A stretch of DNA of 64,000 nucleotides from JAYODZ01 sp965662735. Lineage in GTDB: Bacteria > Pseudomonadota > Alphaproteobacteria > RS24. The translations under genes and the position numbers were made by a program. The notes below the pieces were generated by a model. The model was not told the DNA's origin, did no database searches, and was given only the letters and a program-made list of their open reading frames with translations. The stretch covers positions 124,001-188,000 of the forward strand of contig CBFIIU010000001.1 in assembly GCA_965662735.1 (NCBI GenBank). Direction: 5' to 3'. Below, piece by piece: positions 34,820 through 43,769 of this stretch; the stretch's first letter is position 1, and the number at the start of each line of letters is the position of its first letter.

Positions 34820-35521
34820 ATGTCGATTTGGGGTAAGATCACAGGAATAGCCACAGGCTATGCGCTGGGGGGCGTCCCAGGGGCATTGGTGGGGGGCTTG
34901 GTCGGTCATTTTTTTATGGATCGATCAAATGGTGCGGATGTCACATTTACGATTGCCTTAATTGCCTTGGCGGCAAAAATGACCCGTGCCGATGGTGTGG
35001 TGTCGCCCATTGAAGTGGAAGCCGTTAATTCGGTCTTGCGTGTGCCGGATCATGAGCGCGCCAATATGGAGCGGGTGTTTCGCCTCGCGCAAAGCGATGT
35101 TGCTGGCTTTGACAGCTATGCCCGCCAGATTGCCGATTTATATGCACAAAGCCCTCAGACTTTGGAGGATGTGCTCGATATCCTGTTCTACATTGCTTAT
35201 GCGGATGATGTTTTACATCCAGCAGAAGAACAATTTCTTGAGATTGTGGCCGAGATTTTTAACATTGATCCAGCGCGTGTGGCGCAAATTCGCGCGCGGC
35301 ATACACCGGATGGGGTGGGCGATCCTTATGCGATCCTTGGTGTCACGGAAGAGGCGAGTGCTGATGCGGTGCGCGCGGCCTATCATCGGGCTGTCCGCGA
35401 TAACCATCCCGACCAGATGCAGGCGCGCGGAGTGCCACCAGAAATGCTACATGTGGCAACGGATCGTATGGCGGCCATTAATGCGGCTTGGAAACTTATT
35501 CAGGAGGCTCGAAAAATATGA
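34820..35521 (+). CDS. TerB-domain co-chaperone with C-terminal J domain (DjlA-like)
   Basis: A 233-residue protein. A glycine-rich segment near the N-terminus (ALGGVPGALVGGLVGHFFM) could insert in the membrane, as in DjlA. A TerB domain (about 40-155; ALAAKMTRADGVVSPIEVEAV and IAYADDVLHPAEEQFL) carries acidic residues likely to bind metal, and a J domain (about 172-233; DPYAILGVTEEASADAVRAAYHR..NHPDQ) keeps the HPD tripeptide needed to stimulate DnaK. Its role is probably that of a membrane-linked DnaK partner. Its TGA overlaps the rpiA ATG. Confidence 0.87.
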   Translation: MSIWGKITGIATGYALGGVPGALVGGLVGHFFMDRSNGADVTFTIALIALAAKMTRADGVVSPIEVEAVNSVLRVPDHERANMERVFRLAQSDVAGFDSYARQIADLYAQSPQTLEDVLDILFYIAYADDVLHPAEEQFLEIVAEIFNIDPARVAQIRARHTPDGVGDPYAILGVTEEASADAVRAAYHRAVRDNHPDQMQARGVPPEMLHVATDRMAAINAAWKLIQEARKI

Positions 35522-36225
35522 CTGGGATACCACAAAATGCCAAACAGCAAGCGGCGGAAGCCGCATTAAAATTGGTTGAAGATGGTATGAAAATTGGTCT
35601 GGGAACGGGATCAACAGCCTATTATTTTGTTGAAGGCCTCGCCCGACGCGTCGCTGAGGGGTTAAGCGTTCAGTGCGTGCCAACATCAGAAGCAACCCGT
35701 CAACAAGCCGAACAGGCGCAGATTCCGTTATGTGACTTAGACAGTTTGGGGCGATTGGATCTCACTGTCGACGGAGCAGATGAAATTGATCCCCAACTCC
35801 GGCTCATCAAAGGTGGTGGCGCGGCTTTGTTGCGCGAAAAAATTGTTGCGGCGGCGTCGGACCGGATGATTGTTATTGCCGATCAAAGCAAGCTCGTCGA
35901 TCGTTTGGGAGCGTTTGCGCTGCCGGTCGAAGTGAATATGTTTTCCCATGGTGTCACAGCGCGGATGATTTCTGATGTGATCCATCAAACAGGCCATCAA
36001 GGCGCTGTGACCTTGCGTGAAAAAAATGGACAGACCATTGTGACGGATGGGGGGCACTATATTTATGATTGTGCGCTGTCCGCGATCGCCCATCCTGAAG
36101 AGTTGGCTGCGGGGTTGAATATGATCCCGGGGGTCGTTGAACATGGTTTGTTTATTAACCTGTGCGCGCAGGCGTTTATCGCCGATGGCGTTCAGCTGCA
36201 CGAGCTGACGCGCCAAAAAATCTGA
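35518..36225 (+). CDS. rpiA: Ribose-5-phosphate isomerase A
   Basis: A 235-residue enzyme interconverting ribose-5-phosphate and ribulose-5-phosphate. Motifs GLGTGSTAYYFVE (about 27-39), DGADEIDPQLRLIKGGGAALLREK (about 84-107, including the catalytic Asp/Glu/Lys) and the C-terminal GVVEHGLFI are intact. The start ATGACTGGG overlaps the preceding stop as ATGA; the frame is open upstream but that region is coding for the J-domain protein. An AGGAG site and a GTG follow the stop, pointing to the glutathione reductase gene next in the operon. Confidence 0.95.
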   Translation: MTGIPQNAKQQAAEAALKLVEDGMKIGLGTGSTAYYFVEGLARRVAEGLSVQCVPTSEATRQQAEQAQIPLCDLDSLGRLDLTVDGADEIDPQLRLIKGGGAALLREKIVAAASDRMIVIADQSKLVDRLGAFALPVEVNMFSHGVTARMISDVIHQTGHQGAVTLREKNGQTIVTDGGHYIYDCALSAIAHPEELAAGLNMIPGVVEHGLFINLCAQAFIADGVQLHELTRQKI

Positions 36226-36241
36226 AGGAGATCCTTGTGAA

Positions 36242-36340
36242 NNNNNNNNNNNNNNNNNNNNNNNNNNNNNNNNNNNNNNNNNNNNNNNNNNNNNNNNNNN
36301 NNNNNNNNNNNNNNNNNNNNNNNNNNNNNNNNNNNNNNNN
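36242..36340. other. Assembly gap (N run)
   Basis: All bases are undetermined. The gap removes the N-terminal part of the glutathione reductase gene. That enzyme would need about 390 bp here, so the N run is nominal and its true length is probably greater. Confidence 0.97.
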
Positions 36341-37294
36341 GTCATCTTGATTGCCGTGGGGGCGACCCCTTTTATCCCAGACTTCCCAGGCCGCGAATTT
36401 GCTTTTACGTCCAATGAGGCTTTTGATCTCGAGGCCTTGCCAAACCGTGTGCTGGTGGTCGGCGGTGGATATATTGCGGTAGAGTTTGCCGGCATTTTTC
36501 ATGGGCTCGGCGTTAAAACTCATCTGGTGTATCGCGGGGAGAAAATCTTGCGCGGCTTTGATGATGATGTGCGCGATCATCTAACAAAAGCCTATACCCA
36601 GAAAGGCTTGGGCATTGATTGTGGGCGCAACATCACTGAAATCCAAAAACACGCCGATGGCTTGCATGTTCAGTTTGACGATGGGGCATCAATGATCACA
36701 GACGCGGTCATGTATGCAACAGGTCGAGTTCCTTACACGCGAGGCTTGGGGTTGGAAACGGCAGGCGTGAAATTGGGGGCGCGCGGCGAAGTTTGTGTCG
36801 ATGCGTTTTCGAAGACGAGTTGTGACAGTATTTATGCCGTCGGCGATGTCACAGACCGCGCGGCATTGACACCCATTGCCATTCGCGAAGGGGCGGCTTT
36901 TGCGCAAACCGTGTTTAACGATAATCCGCAAGCGGTCGATCACAGCATTATTCCGACCGCGGTCTTCTCGCAACCGGAGATCGGCGTTGTGGGTTTAACC
37001 GAGGACGCCGCGCGTGACCAAGGCGCGGTGGATATTTATCTCACGGCCTTTCGCCCGCTCGCGCATACGGTGTCGGGCAATCCCGAGCAAATGCTGATGA
37101 AGATGATTGTTGATCCCACATCAGATCGCATTTTAGGGCTGCATATTGTGGGTCCGTCGGCGGGAGAGATGATCCAGGCGTTTGGCGTCGCGGTGACCAT
37201 GGGAGCCACAAAGGCGCAATTTGACGCGACCGTGGCCGTTCATCCAACAGCCGCGGAAGAAATGGTAACCTTTAAAGAGCCCATTCGTCGATGA
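36341..37294 (+). CDS. gor: Glutathione-disulfide reductase, 5' part lost in the gap
   Basis: The last 317 residues of a pyridine nucleotide-disulfide oxidoreductase. Present are the NADPH-binding VGGGYIAVEFAGIFHGLGV start, the second FAD motif IYAVGDVTDRAALTP, and the dimerisation domain with the active-site base in VHPTAAEEMVTFKEP. The FAD-binding N-terminus with the redox cysteines is missing. The tail HPTAAEE-TF matches glutathione reductase rather than lipoamide dehydrogenase or mercuric reductase. A GTG at 36237 behind AGGAG, just before the gap, is the probable start. Confidence 0.88.
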   Translation, partial: VILIAVGATPFIPDFPGREFAFTSNEAFDLEALPNRVLVVGGGYIAVEFAGIFHGLGVKTHLVYRGEKILRGFDDDVRDHLTKAYTQKGLGIDCGRNITEIQKHADGLHVQFDDGASMITDAVMYATGRVPYTRGLGLETAGVKLGARGEVCVDAFSKTSCDSIYAVGDVTDRAALTPIAIREGAAFAQTVFNDNPQAVDHSIIPTAVFSQPEIGVVGLTEDAARDQGAVDIYLTAFRPLAHTVSGNPEQMLMKMIVDPTSDRILGLHIVGPSAGEMIQAFGVAVTMGATKAQFDATVAVHPTAAEEMVTFKEPIRR

Positions 37295-37459
37295 TTTGGC
37301 CGGGGGTGATGCGGTCGGGGGAGCGGGGGTCATCTAGCTTTTGCCCTCAATTTCGCTTGGCCTATTCCTTAAACTTGACTTTTTAACGGGGAAATCGCCT
37401 CGATCTGGGATTGGCAGTCGCCGCAAGGCACGGTAAAAACAAGAGAAATGGAGTTCCAC

Positions 37460-40099
37460 ATGCCAAGCGGTGTTGCTGACATTCGTCAGTCTTTTTTGTC
37501 TTATTTTCAATCGCAGGAACATGAGATTGTTCCGTCGAGCCCGCTTGTGCCGATGAATGATCCGACATTGCTGTTCACCAATGCCGGCATGGTGCCGTTT
37601 AAGAATTATTTCACCGGGCAGGAAAAGGCGCCTTATGCACGCGCCACGAGCTCGCAAAAATGTGTCCGCGCAGGCGGCAAACATAATGATCTGGATAATG
37701 TCGGCTACACGGCACGGCACCACACTTTTTTCGAAATGCTCGGAAATTTTTCGTTTGGCGATTATTTTAAAGAACAGGCGATATTGCTCGCTTGGACCTA
37801 TCTCACCCGAGACCTTCAGATCCCTAAAGAAAAAATGTTGGTCACCGTCTATGCAGAAGATGACGAGGCGGCATCATTATGGCGGAAGATTGCAGGGTTT
37901 TCCGATGACCGTATTATCCGCATAGCGTCGAGCGATAATTTCTGGTCAATGGGCGACACGGGTCCTTGTGGCCCATGCTCGGAAATTTTTTATGATCATG
38001 GCGAAGAAATTGCCGGTGGCCCGCCCGGCAGTCCTGATGAAGACGGTGATCGTTTCGTCGAGATTTGGAATTTAGTGTTCATGCAGTTTGATCAAAGCGC
38101 TGATGGCGGGCGTGAGCCCTTGCCGAGCCCGTGTATTGATACGGGCATGGGGCTTGAGCGCATTGCCGCTGTGATGCAAGGTCAGCATGATAATTACGAC
38201 ACGGATTTATTGCGGGCGCTAATCATGGCCTCGGCTCAATTGACGGGCCAAGAGGCCGATGGTGCGCACCGCGTGAGCCACCGTGTGATTGCCGACCATA
38301 TTCGTTCTTCGGCGTTTTTGATGGCCGATGGTGTGATGCCCAGCAATGAAGGACGCGGCTATGTTTTGCGGCGTATTATGCGTCGGGCCATGCGCCATGC
38401 CCATATTTTGGGGGCGAATGAACCATTAATGTGGCGGCTCCTGCCAGCTCTGACCGAGCAAATGGCATCGGCCTATCCGGAATTGACCCGCGCCGAGGCG
38501 CTTATTCGAGAGACCCTCAAGGCAGAGGAAGAACGGTTTCGCGAGACCTTGGCCCGGGGGCTGCGTTTGCTGGATGAGGCGTTGGGTGACCTCTCGGGGA
38601 AAAGCTTTCCCGGCGACATTGCGTTTAAACTTTACGACACCTATGGGTTTCCGCTCGATCTCACGCAAGATGCTTTGCGCGAGCGGGGCTATTCGGTTGA
38701 TGTTGCTGGCTTTGATGCGGCGATGGAAAAACAAAAAGCCGAAGCCCGGGCGAGTTGGAGCGGTTCTGGCGCCGCTGCCACAGAGCATGTGTGGTATGAT
38801 GTGCGCGAGCGCCTGGGCGCCACTGAATTTGTTGGTTACCAAGTTGAACAGGCTGACGGCGATATTGTGGCGATGTTGGTGGATGGCGCTGAAGTTGAGC
38901 AGGCGGAATGCGGACAACAGGTTGCGCTTATTCTGAACCAAACCCCTTTCTACGGTGAAAGCGGCGGTCAGGCGGGCGATCGTGGAACGTTGGTTGCAGA
39001 CGGCCTCGCCGTCATAATTACCGATACCCAAAAGCAACTGGGCGACTTGCATGTATTGCTGGGCGAGGTGCAACAAGGACATCTCAAGCTTGGCCAAAGG
39101 GTTACTCAGATTGTTGATCATGAGCGGCGAAATGCCGTGCGCGCCAATCATTCGGCAACGCATTTATTGCATGCAGCGCTGCGCGAGGTGTTGGGCGATC
39201 ACGTCACGCAAAAAGGCTCGCTGGTTCAAGACGACTATTTGCGATTTGACTTCAGCCATGGTCATCCTGTATCGCCCGAACAAATTGTTCAGATTGAAAA
39301 CCTCGTGAACCGAGAAATTCGTCATAATGGTGACGTATCGACACGCCTTATGACGCCCGATGAGGCCATTGCCGCTGGCGCTTTGGCCTTATTCGGTGAG
39401 AAATATGGTGATGAGGTTCGCGTATTGTCGATGGGGAGCCCTCAAAACAAGGGCAAAACGCATTATTCGATTGAACTGTGCGGCGGAACTCATGTGTCGC
39501 GGCTCGGTGACATCGGGCTGTTCTCAATCATTCAAGAAACCTCAGTGGCATCCGGCATTCGCCGCATCGAAGCGCAAACCGGCGCGGCAGCTGTGCAGCG
39601 TCTGCAAAATTTGACCCAGCTCGTGCGCGAGGCAGGGGATGCGTTGAAAGCGGGGCCGGATGACGTTATTCAGCGCTTAAACCGTTTGATCGAGGATCGC
39701 AAGAAACTCGAGCGGGACCTGGCCGAGGCCAAACGTCAAGTAGCCATGGGGGGCAAATCGGGCGAGGATGAAGCCAAAGAAATTAATGGCATTGCCTATT
39801 TAGCCCGACAGTTTGATGGATTGCCGGCCCGCGAATTAAGAGGGCTTGTTGATCGTGGCAAGCAGCAAATTGGATCCGGAATTGTTGCGTTTGCGACCAC
39901 CGAAGGGGGCAAGGCGGGTTTGGCGATCGGTGTGACCGATGACTTGCTGGAACGTTATAATGCGGTTGAGTTAGTAAAGCTCGGCGCACAAGTTCTGGGC
40001 GGCTCGGGTGGCGGCGGGCGTCCAGATATGGCGCAAGCAGGTGGGCCCAATATTGAGCAGATAGCGGCGGCGCTCGACGCCATCGAAACAGCTATTTAA
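37460..40099 (+). CDS. alaS: Alanyl-tRNA synthetase
   Basis: An 879-residue class II synthetase that charges tRNA-Ala. The catalytic domain has LFTNAGMVPFKNYF and the class II motif 2 region, followed by the tRNA-recognition helices, the editing domain (ANHSATHLLHAALREVLG and CGGTHVSRLGDIGLF, giving the HxxxH...C..H zinc site) and the C-Ala domain with a coiled coil at about 735-770 and GGSGGGGRPDMAQAGG near the end. The ATG at 37460 has GGAG six bases upstream; an ATG four codons earlier is possible. Convergent with icd. Confidence 0.96.
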   Translation: MPSGVADIRQSFLSYFQSQEHEIVPSSPLVPMNDPTLLFTNAGMVPFKNYFTGQEKAPYARATSSQKCVRAGGKHNDLDNVGYTARHHTFFEMLGNFSFGDYFKEQAILLAWTYLTRDLQIPKEKMLVTVYAEDDEAASLWRKIAGFSDDRIIRIASSDNFWSMGDTGPCGPCSEIFYDHGEEIAGGPPGSPDEDGDRFVEIWNLVFMQFDQSADGGREPLPSPCIDTGMGLERIAAVMQGQHDNYDTDLLRALIMASAQLTGQEADGAHRVSHRVIADHIRSSAFLMADGVMPSNEGRGYVLRRIMRRAMRHAHILGANEPLMWRLLPALTEQMASAYPELTRAEALIRETLKAEEERFRETLARGLRLLDEALGDLSGKSFPGDIAFKLYDTYGFPLDLTQDALRERGYSVDVAGFDAAMEKQKAEARASWSGSGAAATEHVWYDVRERLGATEFVGYQVEQADGDIVAMLVDGAEVEQAECGQQVALILNQTPFYGESGGQAGDRGTLVADGLAVIITDTQKQLGDLHVLLGEVQQGHLKLGQRVTQIVDHERRNAVRANHSATHLLHAALREVLGDHVTQKGSLVQDDYLRFDFSHGHPVSPEQIVQIENLVNREIRHNGDVSTRLMTPDEAIAAGALALFGEKYGDEVRVLSMGSPQNKGKTHYSIELCGGTHVSRLGDIGLFSIIQETSVASGIRRIEAQTGAAAVQRLQNLTQLVREAGDALKAGPDDVIQRLNRLIEDRKKLERDLAEAKRQVAMGGKSGEDEAKEINGIAYLARQFDGLPARELRGLVDRGKQQIGSGIVAFATTEGGKAGLAIGVTDDLLERYNAVELVKLGAQVLGGSGGGGRPDMAQAGGPNIEQIAAALDAIETAI

Positions 40100-40111
40100 A
40101 GCCGGCGCACT

Positions 40112-40192
40112 GATCCGCCTTAGGCTTGATCTTTAATCTTTGGATCCGCCTTAGGCTTGATCTTTAATCCTTGGATCCGCCTTAGGCTTGAT
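40112..40192. repeat. 31-bp tandem repeat, three copies, over the icd stop
   Basis: The unit starts GATCCGCCTTAGGCTTGAT at 40112, 40143 and 40174 (period 31). The first two copies are complete and differ by one base; the third is truncated and lies over the last codons and stop of icd. It is a duplicated copy of the icd 3' end, filling most of the alaS-icd gap. Confidence 0.92.
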
Positions 40193-41402
40193 CCATGGCC
40201 TTTTTCAAATTCTCATCAATTTTTTCAATGAAGCCCTGCGTGCTGAGCCATTTTTGTTGAGATCCGACGAGCAAAGCAAGGTCCTTAGTCATAAACCCGC
40301 TTTCAACGGTTTTGATACACACCGTCTCGATGGTTTGGGCAAATTGTCCAAGCGCGTCATTGCCGTCAATCACCGCGCGCTTGCTCAACCCGCGTGTCCA
40401 CGCAAAGATCGACGCGATCGAGTTCGTCGAGGTTTCTTGACCTTTTTGGTGCGCGCGATAATGACGCGTCACCGTTCCATGCGCCGCCTCGGCTTCAATG
40501 GTCTGACCATCGGGGGTCATTAAAACGGAGGTCATTAAGCCAAGCGAGCCAAAGCCCTGAGCAACGGTGTCGGATTGCACATCGCCATCGTAATTTTTAC
40601 AGGCCCAGACAAATTTGCCTTGCCACTTCATGGCGGATGCGACCATGTCATCGATCAAACGGTGCTCGTAGCTGATGCCCATGGCTTTAAATTTATCTTC
40701 GAATTCGCTTTCATAAACCTCGGCAAAAATATCTTTAAAGCGGCCATCATAAGCTTTGAGAATCGTATTCTTCGTCGACAAATAAAGTGGCCATTTGCGA
40801 TCGATCGCATACATCATGCAGGCACGGGCAAAGTCTTTGATCGAGTCATCAAGATTATACATGCTCATCGCGACGCCGCTGCTTGGGAAATCGAAGACTT
40901 CATGTTCGATTGTCTCGGAGCCATCCTCCGACTCCCATTTAATCGTCAGCTTTCCTTTTCCAGGAACGACGAAGTCTGTGGCGCGATATTGATCGCCAAA
41001 TGCGTGACGGCCAATGACGATGGGGTCGGTCCAGCCAGGGACAAGACGCGGCACATTGCGACAAATAATGGGTTCACGAAAGACTGTGCCGCCCAGAATA
41101 TTTCGAATGGTGCCATTGGGAGAACGCCACATTTTTTTTAGGCCAAATTCTTCAACCCGCGCTTCATCGGGCGTGATGGTGGCACATTTCACCCCAACGC
41201 CATATTTCTTAATGGCTTCCGCGGCATCAACGGTAATTTGATCTTCCGTTTCGTCGCGCTTTTCAATGCCGAGATCATAATATTTGAGGTCAATATCGAG
41301 ATAGGGATAGATCAATTTATCTTTGATCAATTGCCAAATAATCCGTGTCATCTCATCGCCATCGAGCTCGACGACGGGATTCTCTACCTTAATTTTCGAC
41401 AT
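40182..41402 (-). CDS. icd: NADP-dependent isocitrate dehydrogenase (eukaryote-like type)
   Basis: A 406-residue citric acid cycle enzyme making 2-oxoglutarate, CO2 and NADPH. The sequence follows the homodimeric type II form found in alphaproteobacteria and mitochondria: NPVVELDGDEMTRIIWQ at the start, RSPNGTIRNILGGTVFREPI for isocitrate binding, DDMVASAMKWQGKFVWACKN with the catalytic Asp/Lys region, and TVTRHYRAHQKG for NADP. It differs from E. coli Icd in length and motifs. The last bases are duplicated downstream in a 31-bp repeat. Confidence 0.96.
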   Translation of the reverse strand: MSKIKVENPVVELDGDEMTRIIWQLIKDKLIYPYLDIDLKYYDLGIEKRDETEDQITVDAAEAIKKYGVGVKCATITPDEARVEEFGLKKMWRSPNGTIRNILGGTVFREPIICRNVPRLVPGWTDPIVIGRHAFGDQYRATDFVVPGKGKLTIKWESEDGSETIEHEVFDFPSSGVAMSMYNLDDSIKDFARACMMYAIDRKWPLYLSTKNTILKAYDGRFKDIFAEVYESEFEDKFKAMGISYEHRLIDDMVASAMKWQGKFVWACKNYDGDVQSDTVAQGFGSLGLMTSVLMTPDGQTIEAEAAHGTVTRHYRAHQKGQETSTNSIASIFAWTRGLSKRAVIDGNDALGQFAQTIETVCIKTVESGFMTKDLALLVGSQQKWLSTQGFIEKIDENLKKAMDQA

Positions 41403-41489
41403 TTTTTGTTATCTCCTGAGATCTGTTGGTCCAAGCTATAGCAAATTGTTTTTATTGATTAAAGCGTGAGAGTGAATTATTGCACTCAG

Positions 41490-42386
41490 ATGGCAAAAAA
41501 ATTAGGAATTGAGGGCGCGCGCGATGATGCGCCGGTGATTATTTTAGTCGGCGCTCAGTTGGGTGAAAATATTGGTGCAGTGGCCCGCGCGATGTTGAAT
41601 TTTGGCCTATCCGATCTGCGTTTAGTGGCGCCGAGAGAGGGGTGGCAGCTCGAGCGGGCGTTGAAAGCATCGGCGGGCGCTGAAGAACTTATTGAAAATA
41701 GATCCGAATTCGCGACGCTCGATGCCGCGGTTGCCGATCTGGGCTTCATTATTGCCACCTCGGCCCGTCCTCGGGACATGGTCAAGGAAGTGTGCACCCC
41801 AAAGCTGGTGGCGCAGGAAATCCACCAGAGGTGGGCGCAAAACCCCGATTTTGGAGGGGCGGGCATTGTGTTTGGCTGCGAGCGCACGGGGCTTGATAAT
41901 GAAGATATTTCAAGGGCCGATATTTTGTGCCGTGTGCCGCTGAACCCGCATTTTTCTTCGTTGAATCTGGCACAGGCGGTGCTCATTCTCGCTTATGAAT
42001 GGGCCCAATTCGACACGACCGCCTTGCCGCGAAACACACCCTTGCCCGACACCTATCCCGCCGATAAAGCCATGATCACGGGCATGTTTGAGCATTTAGA
42101 AGCGGCTCTGGAAGCCGCCGGGTTTTTAGCGCCCCCTGAAAAAAAGCCGGCTATGATGCGAAATATTCGCAATATGTTTCATCGCTCGGGACTGACCGAG
42201 CAAGATGTGCGCACCTTGCGGGGCATGATTAACGCGCTGCTGAGATGGCCGCGTGATCTAGACCATCACGCCACAAAACATCGGGTTGCCGCCATTTCCC
42301 GCGGCTTGTCGGATCCGGGAGAGAGCAATCCTGATCCGACACGTGATCATGAAATGGGGTGGTCTGAGGACACAAAAAACAACTGA
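41490..42386 (+). CDS. trmJ: tRNA (cytidine/uridine-2'-O)-methyltransferase TrmJ
   Basis: A 298-residue SPOUT methyltransferase. The N-terminal catalytic domain has VGAQLGENIGAVARAMLNFGLSDLRLV (motif 1) and the knot motifs VFGCERTGLDNEDI and VPLNPHFSSLNLAQAVLILAYE (motifs 2 and 3). The C-terminal helical segment (about 200-260) resembles TrmJ, which methylates position 32 of tRNA. A GTG at 41466 is an alternative start; neither has a strong ribosome-binding site. Followed by rpsD with its own promoter. Confidence 0.9.
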   Translation: MAKKLGIEGARDDAPVIILVGAQLGENIGAVARAMLNFGLSDLRLVAPREGWQLERALKASAGAEELIENRSEFATLDAAVADLGFIIATSARPRDMVKEVCTPKLVAQEIHQRWAQNPDFGGAGIVFGCERTGLDNEDISRADILCRVPLNPHFSSLNLAQAVLILAYEWAQFDTTALPRNTPLPDTYPADKAMITGMFEHLEAALEAAGFLAPPEKKPAMMRNIRNMFHRSGLTEQDVRTLRGMINALLRWPRDLDHHATKHRVAAISRGLSDPGESNPDPTRDHEMGWSEDTKNN

Positions 42387-42485
42387 ATGGGGTGGTGCCC
42401 ACGCCCCAAAATAAAAAAGCCAAGGGCGAACGTCATTATGCGCAAAATGGGAGGATTTTTGTGGTGTTTTTTGCGGTTGCGGCGA

Positions 42486-42513
42486 TTGACAAGACGGGGC
42501 GCACGCGTATACT
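42486..42513 (+). promoter_or_regulatory. Strong predicted promoter for rpsD
   Basis: TTGACA (42486-42491) and TATACT (42508-42513) are 16 bp apart, near-consensus. The start would be at about 42520, leaving a 185-base leader ahead of rpsD. Confidence 0.75.
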
Positions 42514-42524
42514 CCGGCCAACTT

Positions 42525-42582
42525 GCGCAGGGGTCCTGCGCGGGCCAGATTTCTGTTAGAGACGGGGCCTCTGTGTTGAGGC
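42525..42582 (+). other. Structured leader of the rpsD mRNA
   Basis: Two hairpins stand near the 5' end of the predicted transcript: GCGCAGG/CCTGCGC with a GGT loop (42525-42541) and GCCTC/GAGGC with a six-base loop (42567-42582). The remaining leader to 42704 has no gene. S4 represses its own operon in other bacteria by binding leader RNA; whether this leader does so is unknown. The whole 42387-42704 gap holds nothing else I can name. Confidence 0.4.
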
Positions 42583-42704
42583 GTTTCTTCATAAAGGTTT
42601 GGAAGCTTGGGCAAATGCTTGGTTTCCCGATAGCAGAACGAGGCTCTTAAAGAAACGCAGGTTCCAAGAGTGACGAACCATTTGTTAAAGGGAAGAGAAA
42701 CCGC

Positions 42705-43325
42705 ATGAGCAAGCGGATCAGTGCCAAGTATAAAATTGATCGCCGGATGGGCGAAAATATTTGGGGTCGTCCCAAAAGCCCTGTTAATCGTCGTGATTAC
42801 GGTCCAGGCCAGCATGGTCAGCGACGCAAGGGTAAATTGTCAGACTTTGGTCTGCAATTGCGGGCCAAGCAGAAGCTGAAAGGCTATTACGGTAACATTA
42901 CCGAGAAGCAATTCCGCCGTATCTATGCAGAAGCCGGTCGGCAACGCGGTGACACGTCTGAGCTGTTGGTTGGGTTGTTGGAATGTCGGCTAGATACCAT
43001 CGTCTATCGGGCGAAGTTTGTATCGACCGTATTTGCGGCGCGCCAATTTGTTAATCACGGTCATGTGCTAGTGAACGGAAAACGATGCAATATTGGTAGC
43101 CGTCGCTTAAAGTCGGGCGATGTTGTTTCCATTCGTGATCGGTCGCGGACACTGAGCATTGTTCTGGAATCAATCCAAAGCAGTGAGCGCGATGTCCCAG
43201 ATTATCTCGACGTTGATCATACGAAATTAACCGCGAGCCTGACACGGGTGCCTAAATTGTCGGATATTCCATATCCTGTGCAAATGGAACCCAATTTGGT
43301 CGTCGAGTTTTACTCGCGGAACTAG
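42705..43325 (+). CDS. rpsD: 30S ribosomal protein S4
   Basis: A 206-residue primary 16S rRNA-binding protein that nucleates small-subunit assembly. It starts MSKRISAKYKIDRRMGENIWGRP, and the S4 RNA-binding domain spans about 93-157 (CRLDTIVYRAKFVSTVFAARQFVNHGHV). No zinc cysteine cluster is present at the N-terminus, so this is the zinc-free form. GGGAAGAG precedes the ATG. It stands apart from the alpha operon, as is common in alphaproteobacteria, and ends in a strong terminator. Confidence 0.97.
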   Translation: MSKRISAKYKIDRRMGENIWGRPKSPVNRRDYGPGQHGQRRKGKLSDFGLQLRAKQKLKGYYGNITEKQFRRIYAEAGRQRGDTSELLVGLLECRLDTIVYRAKFVSTVFAARQFVNHGHVLVNGKRCNIGSRRLKSGDVVSIRDRSRTLSIVLESIQSSERDVPDYLDVDHTKLTASLTRVPKLSDIPYPVQMEPNLVVEFYSRN

Positions 43326-43331
43326 AAAAAA

Positions 43332-43357
43332 AACCCGCCTTATGGCGGGTTTTTTTA
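43332..43357. terminator. Bidirectional terminator between rpsD and grxD
   Basis: Stem ACCCGCC/GGCGGGT with TTAT loop, T7 on one side and A8 on the other. It can end both the rpsD transcript (plus) and the purine-bolA-grxD transcript (minus). Confidence 0.9.
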
Positions 43358-43416
43358 TGACTTATCGGTCTTTTGAAAAGTCGAGTTTCAAGAAGAGGCG
43401 ATCTTCGCTCTCAAGT

Positions 43417-43746
43417 CTAATCGAGAAGTGCGATGCCCTTGCCGAGCAAGTAATCGCGCAGCTCTCCTTCTTCGAACATTTCGCTGACAATATCGCAGCC
43501 GCCGACAAATTCGCCTTTGACGTAAAGCTGAGGAATGGTCGGCCAATTTGAGAAGCTCTTAATGCCGTCGCGTAACTCGTCATCTTCGAGCACATTGATC
43601 CCATCAAAGGGGACGCCGATATGAGACAGGATTTGGACAACACGGCCCGAGAAGCCGCATTGGGGAAAGACCGGGGTTCCCTTCATAAAGAGAACCACAT
43701 CATGGCTATCGATTGTGGATTGAATCTGGCTTTGAATGTCGCTCAT
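43417..43746 (-). CDS. grxD: Monothiol glutaredoxin (Grx4 type)
   Basis: A 109-residue CGFS-type glutaredoxin, active cysteine C30 in VFPQCGFSGR, with the glutathione-binding WPTIPQLYVKGEFVGGCDI. Such proteins bind a shared [2Fe-2S] cluster, often with BolA, and serve iron-sulfur transfer and iron sensing. The bolA gene lies 23 bp upstream, so the partner pair is encoded together. It closes the minus-strand purine operon, followed by the bidirectional terminator. Confidence 0.95.
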   Translation of the reverse strand: MSDIQSQIQSTIDSHDVVLFMKGTPVFPQCGFSGRVVQILSHIGVPFDGINVLEDDELRDGIKSFSNWPTIPQLYVKGEFVGGCDIVSEMFEEGELRDYLLGKGIALLD

Positions 43747-43769
43747 CGCATTTACTTTCTGAGTGAGGG

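Noticed and set aside
38426..39163. A 245-codon minus-strand open frame inside alaS
   Set aside because: Antisense to the conserved AlaS core and editing domain; no supporting feature.
42363..42420. A GGGG...CCCC stem after trmJ as a terminator
   Set aside because: The stem is imperfect and is followed by an A-rich, not T-rich, run on the plus strand.
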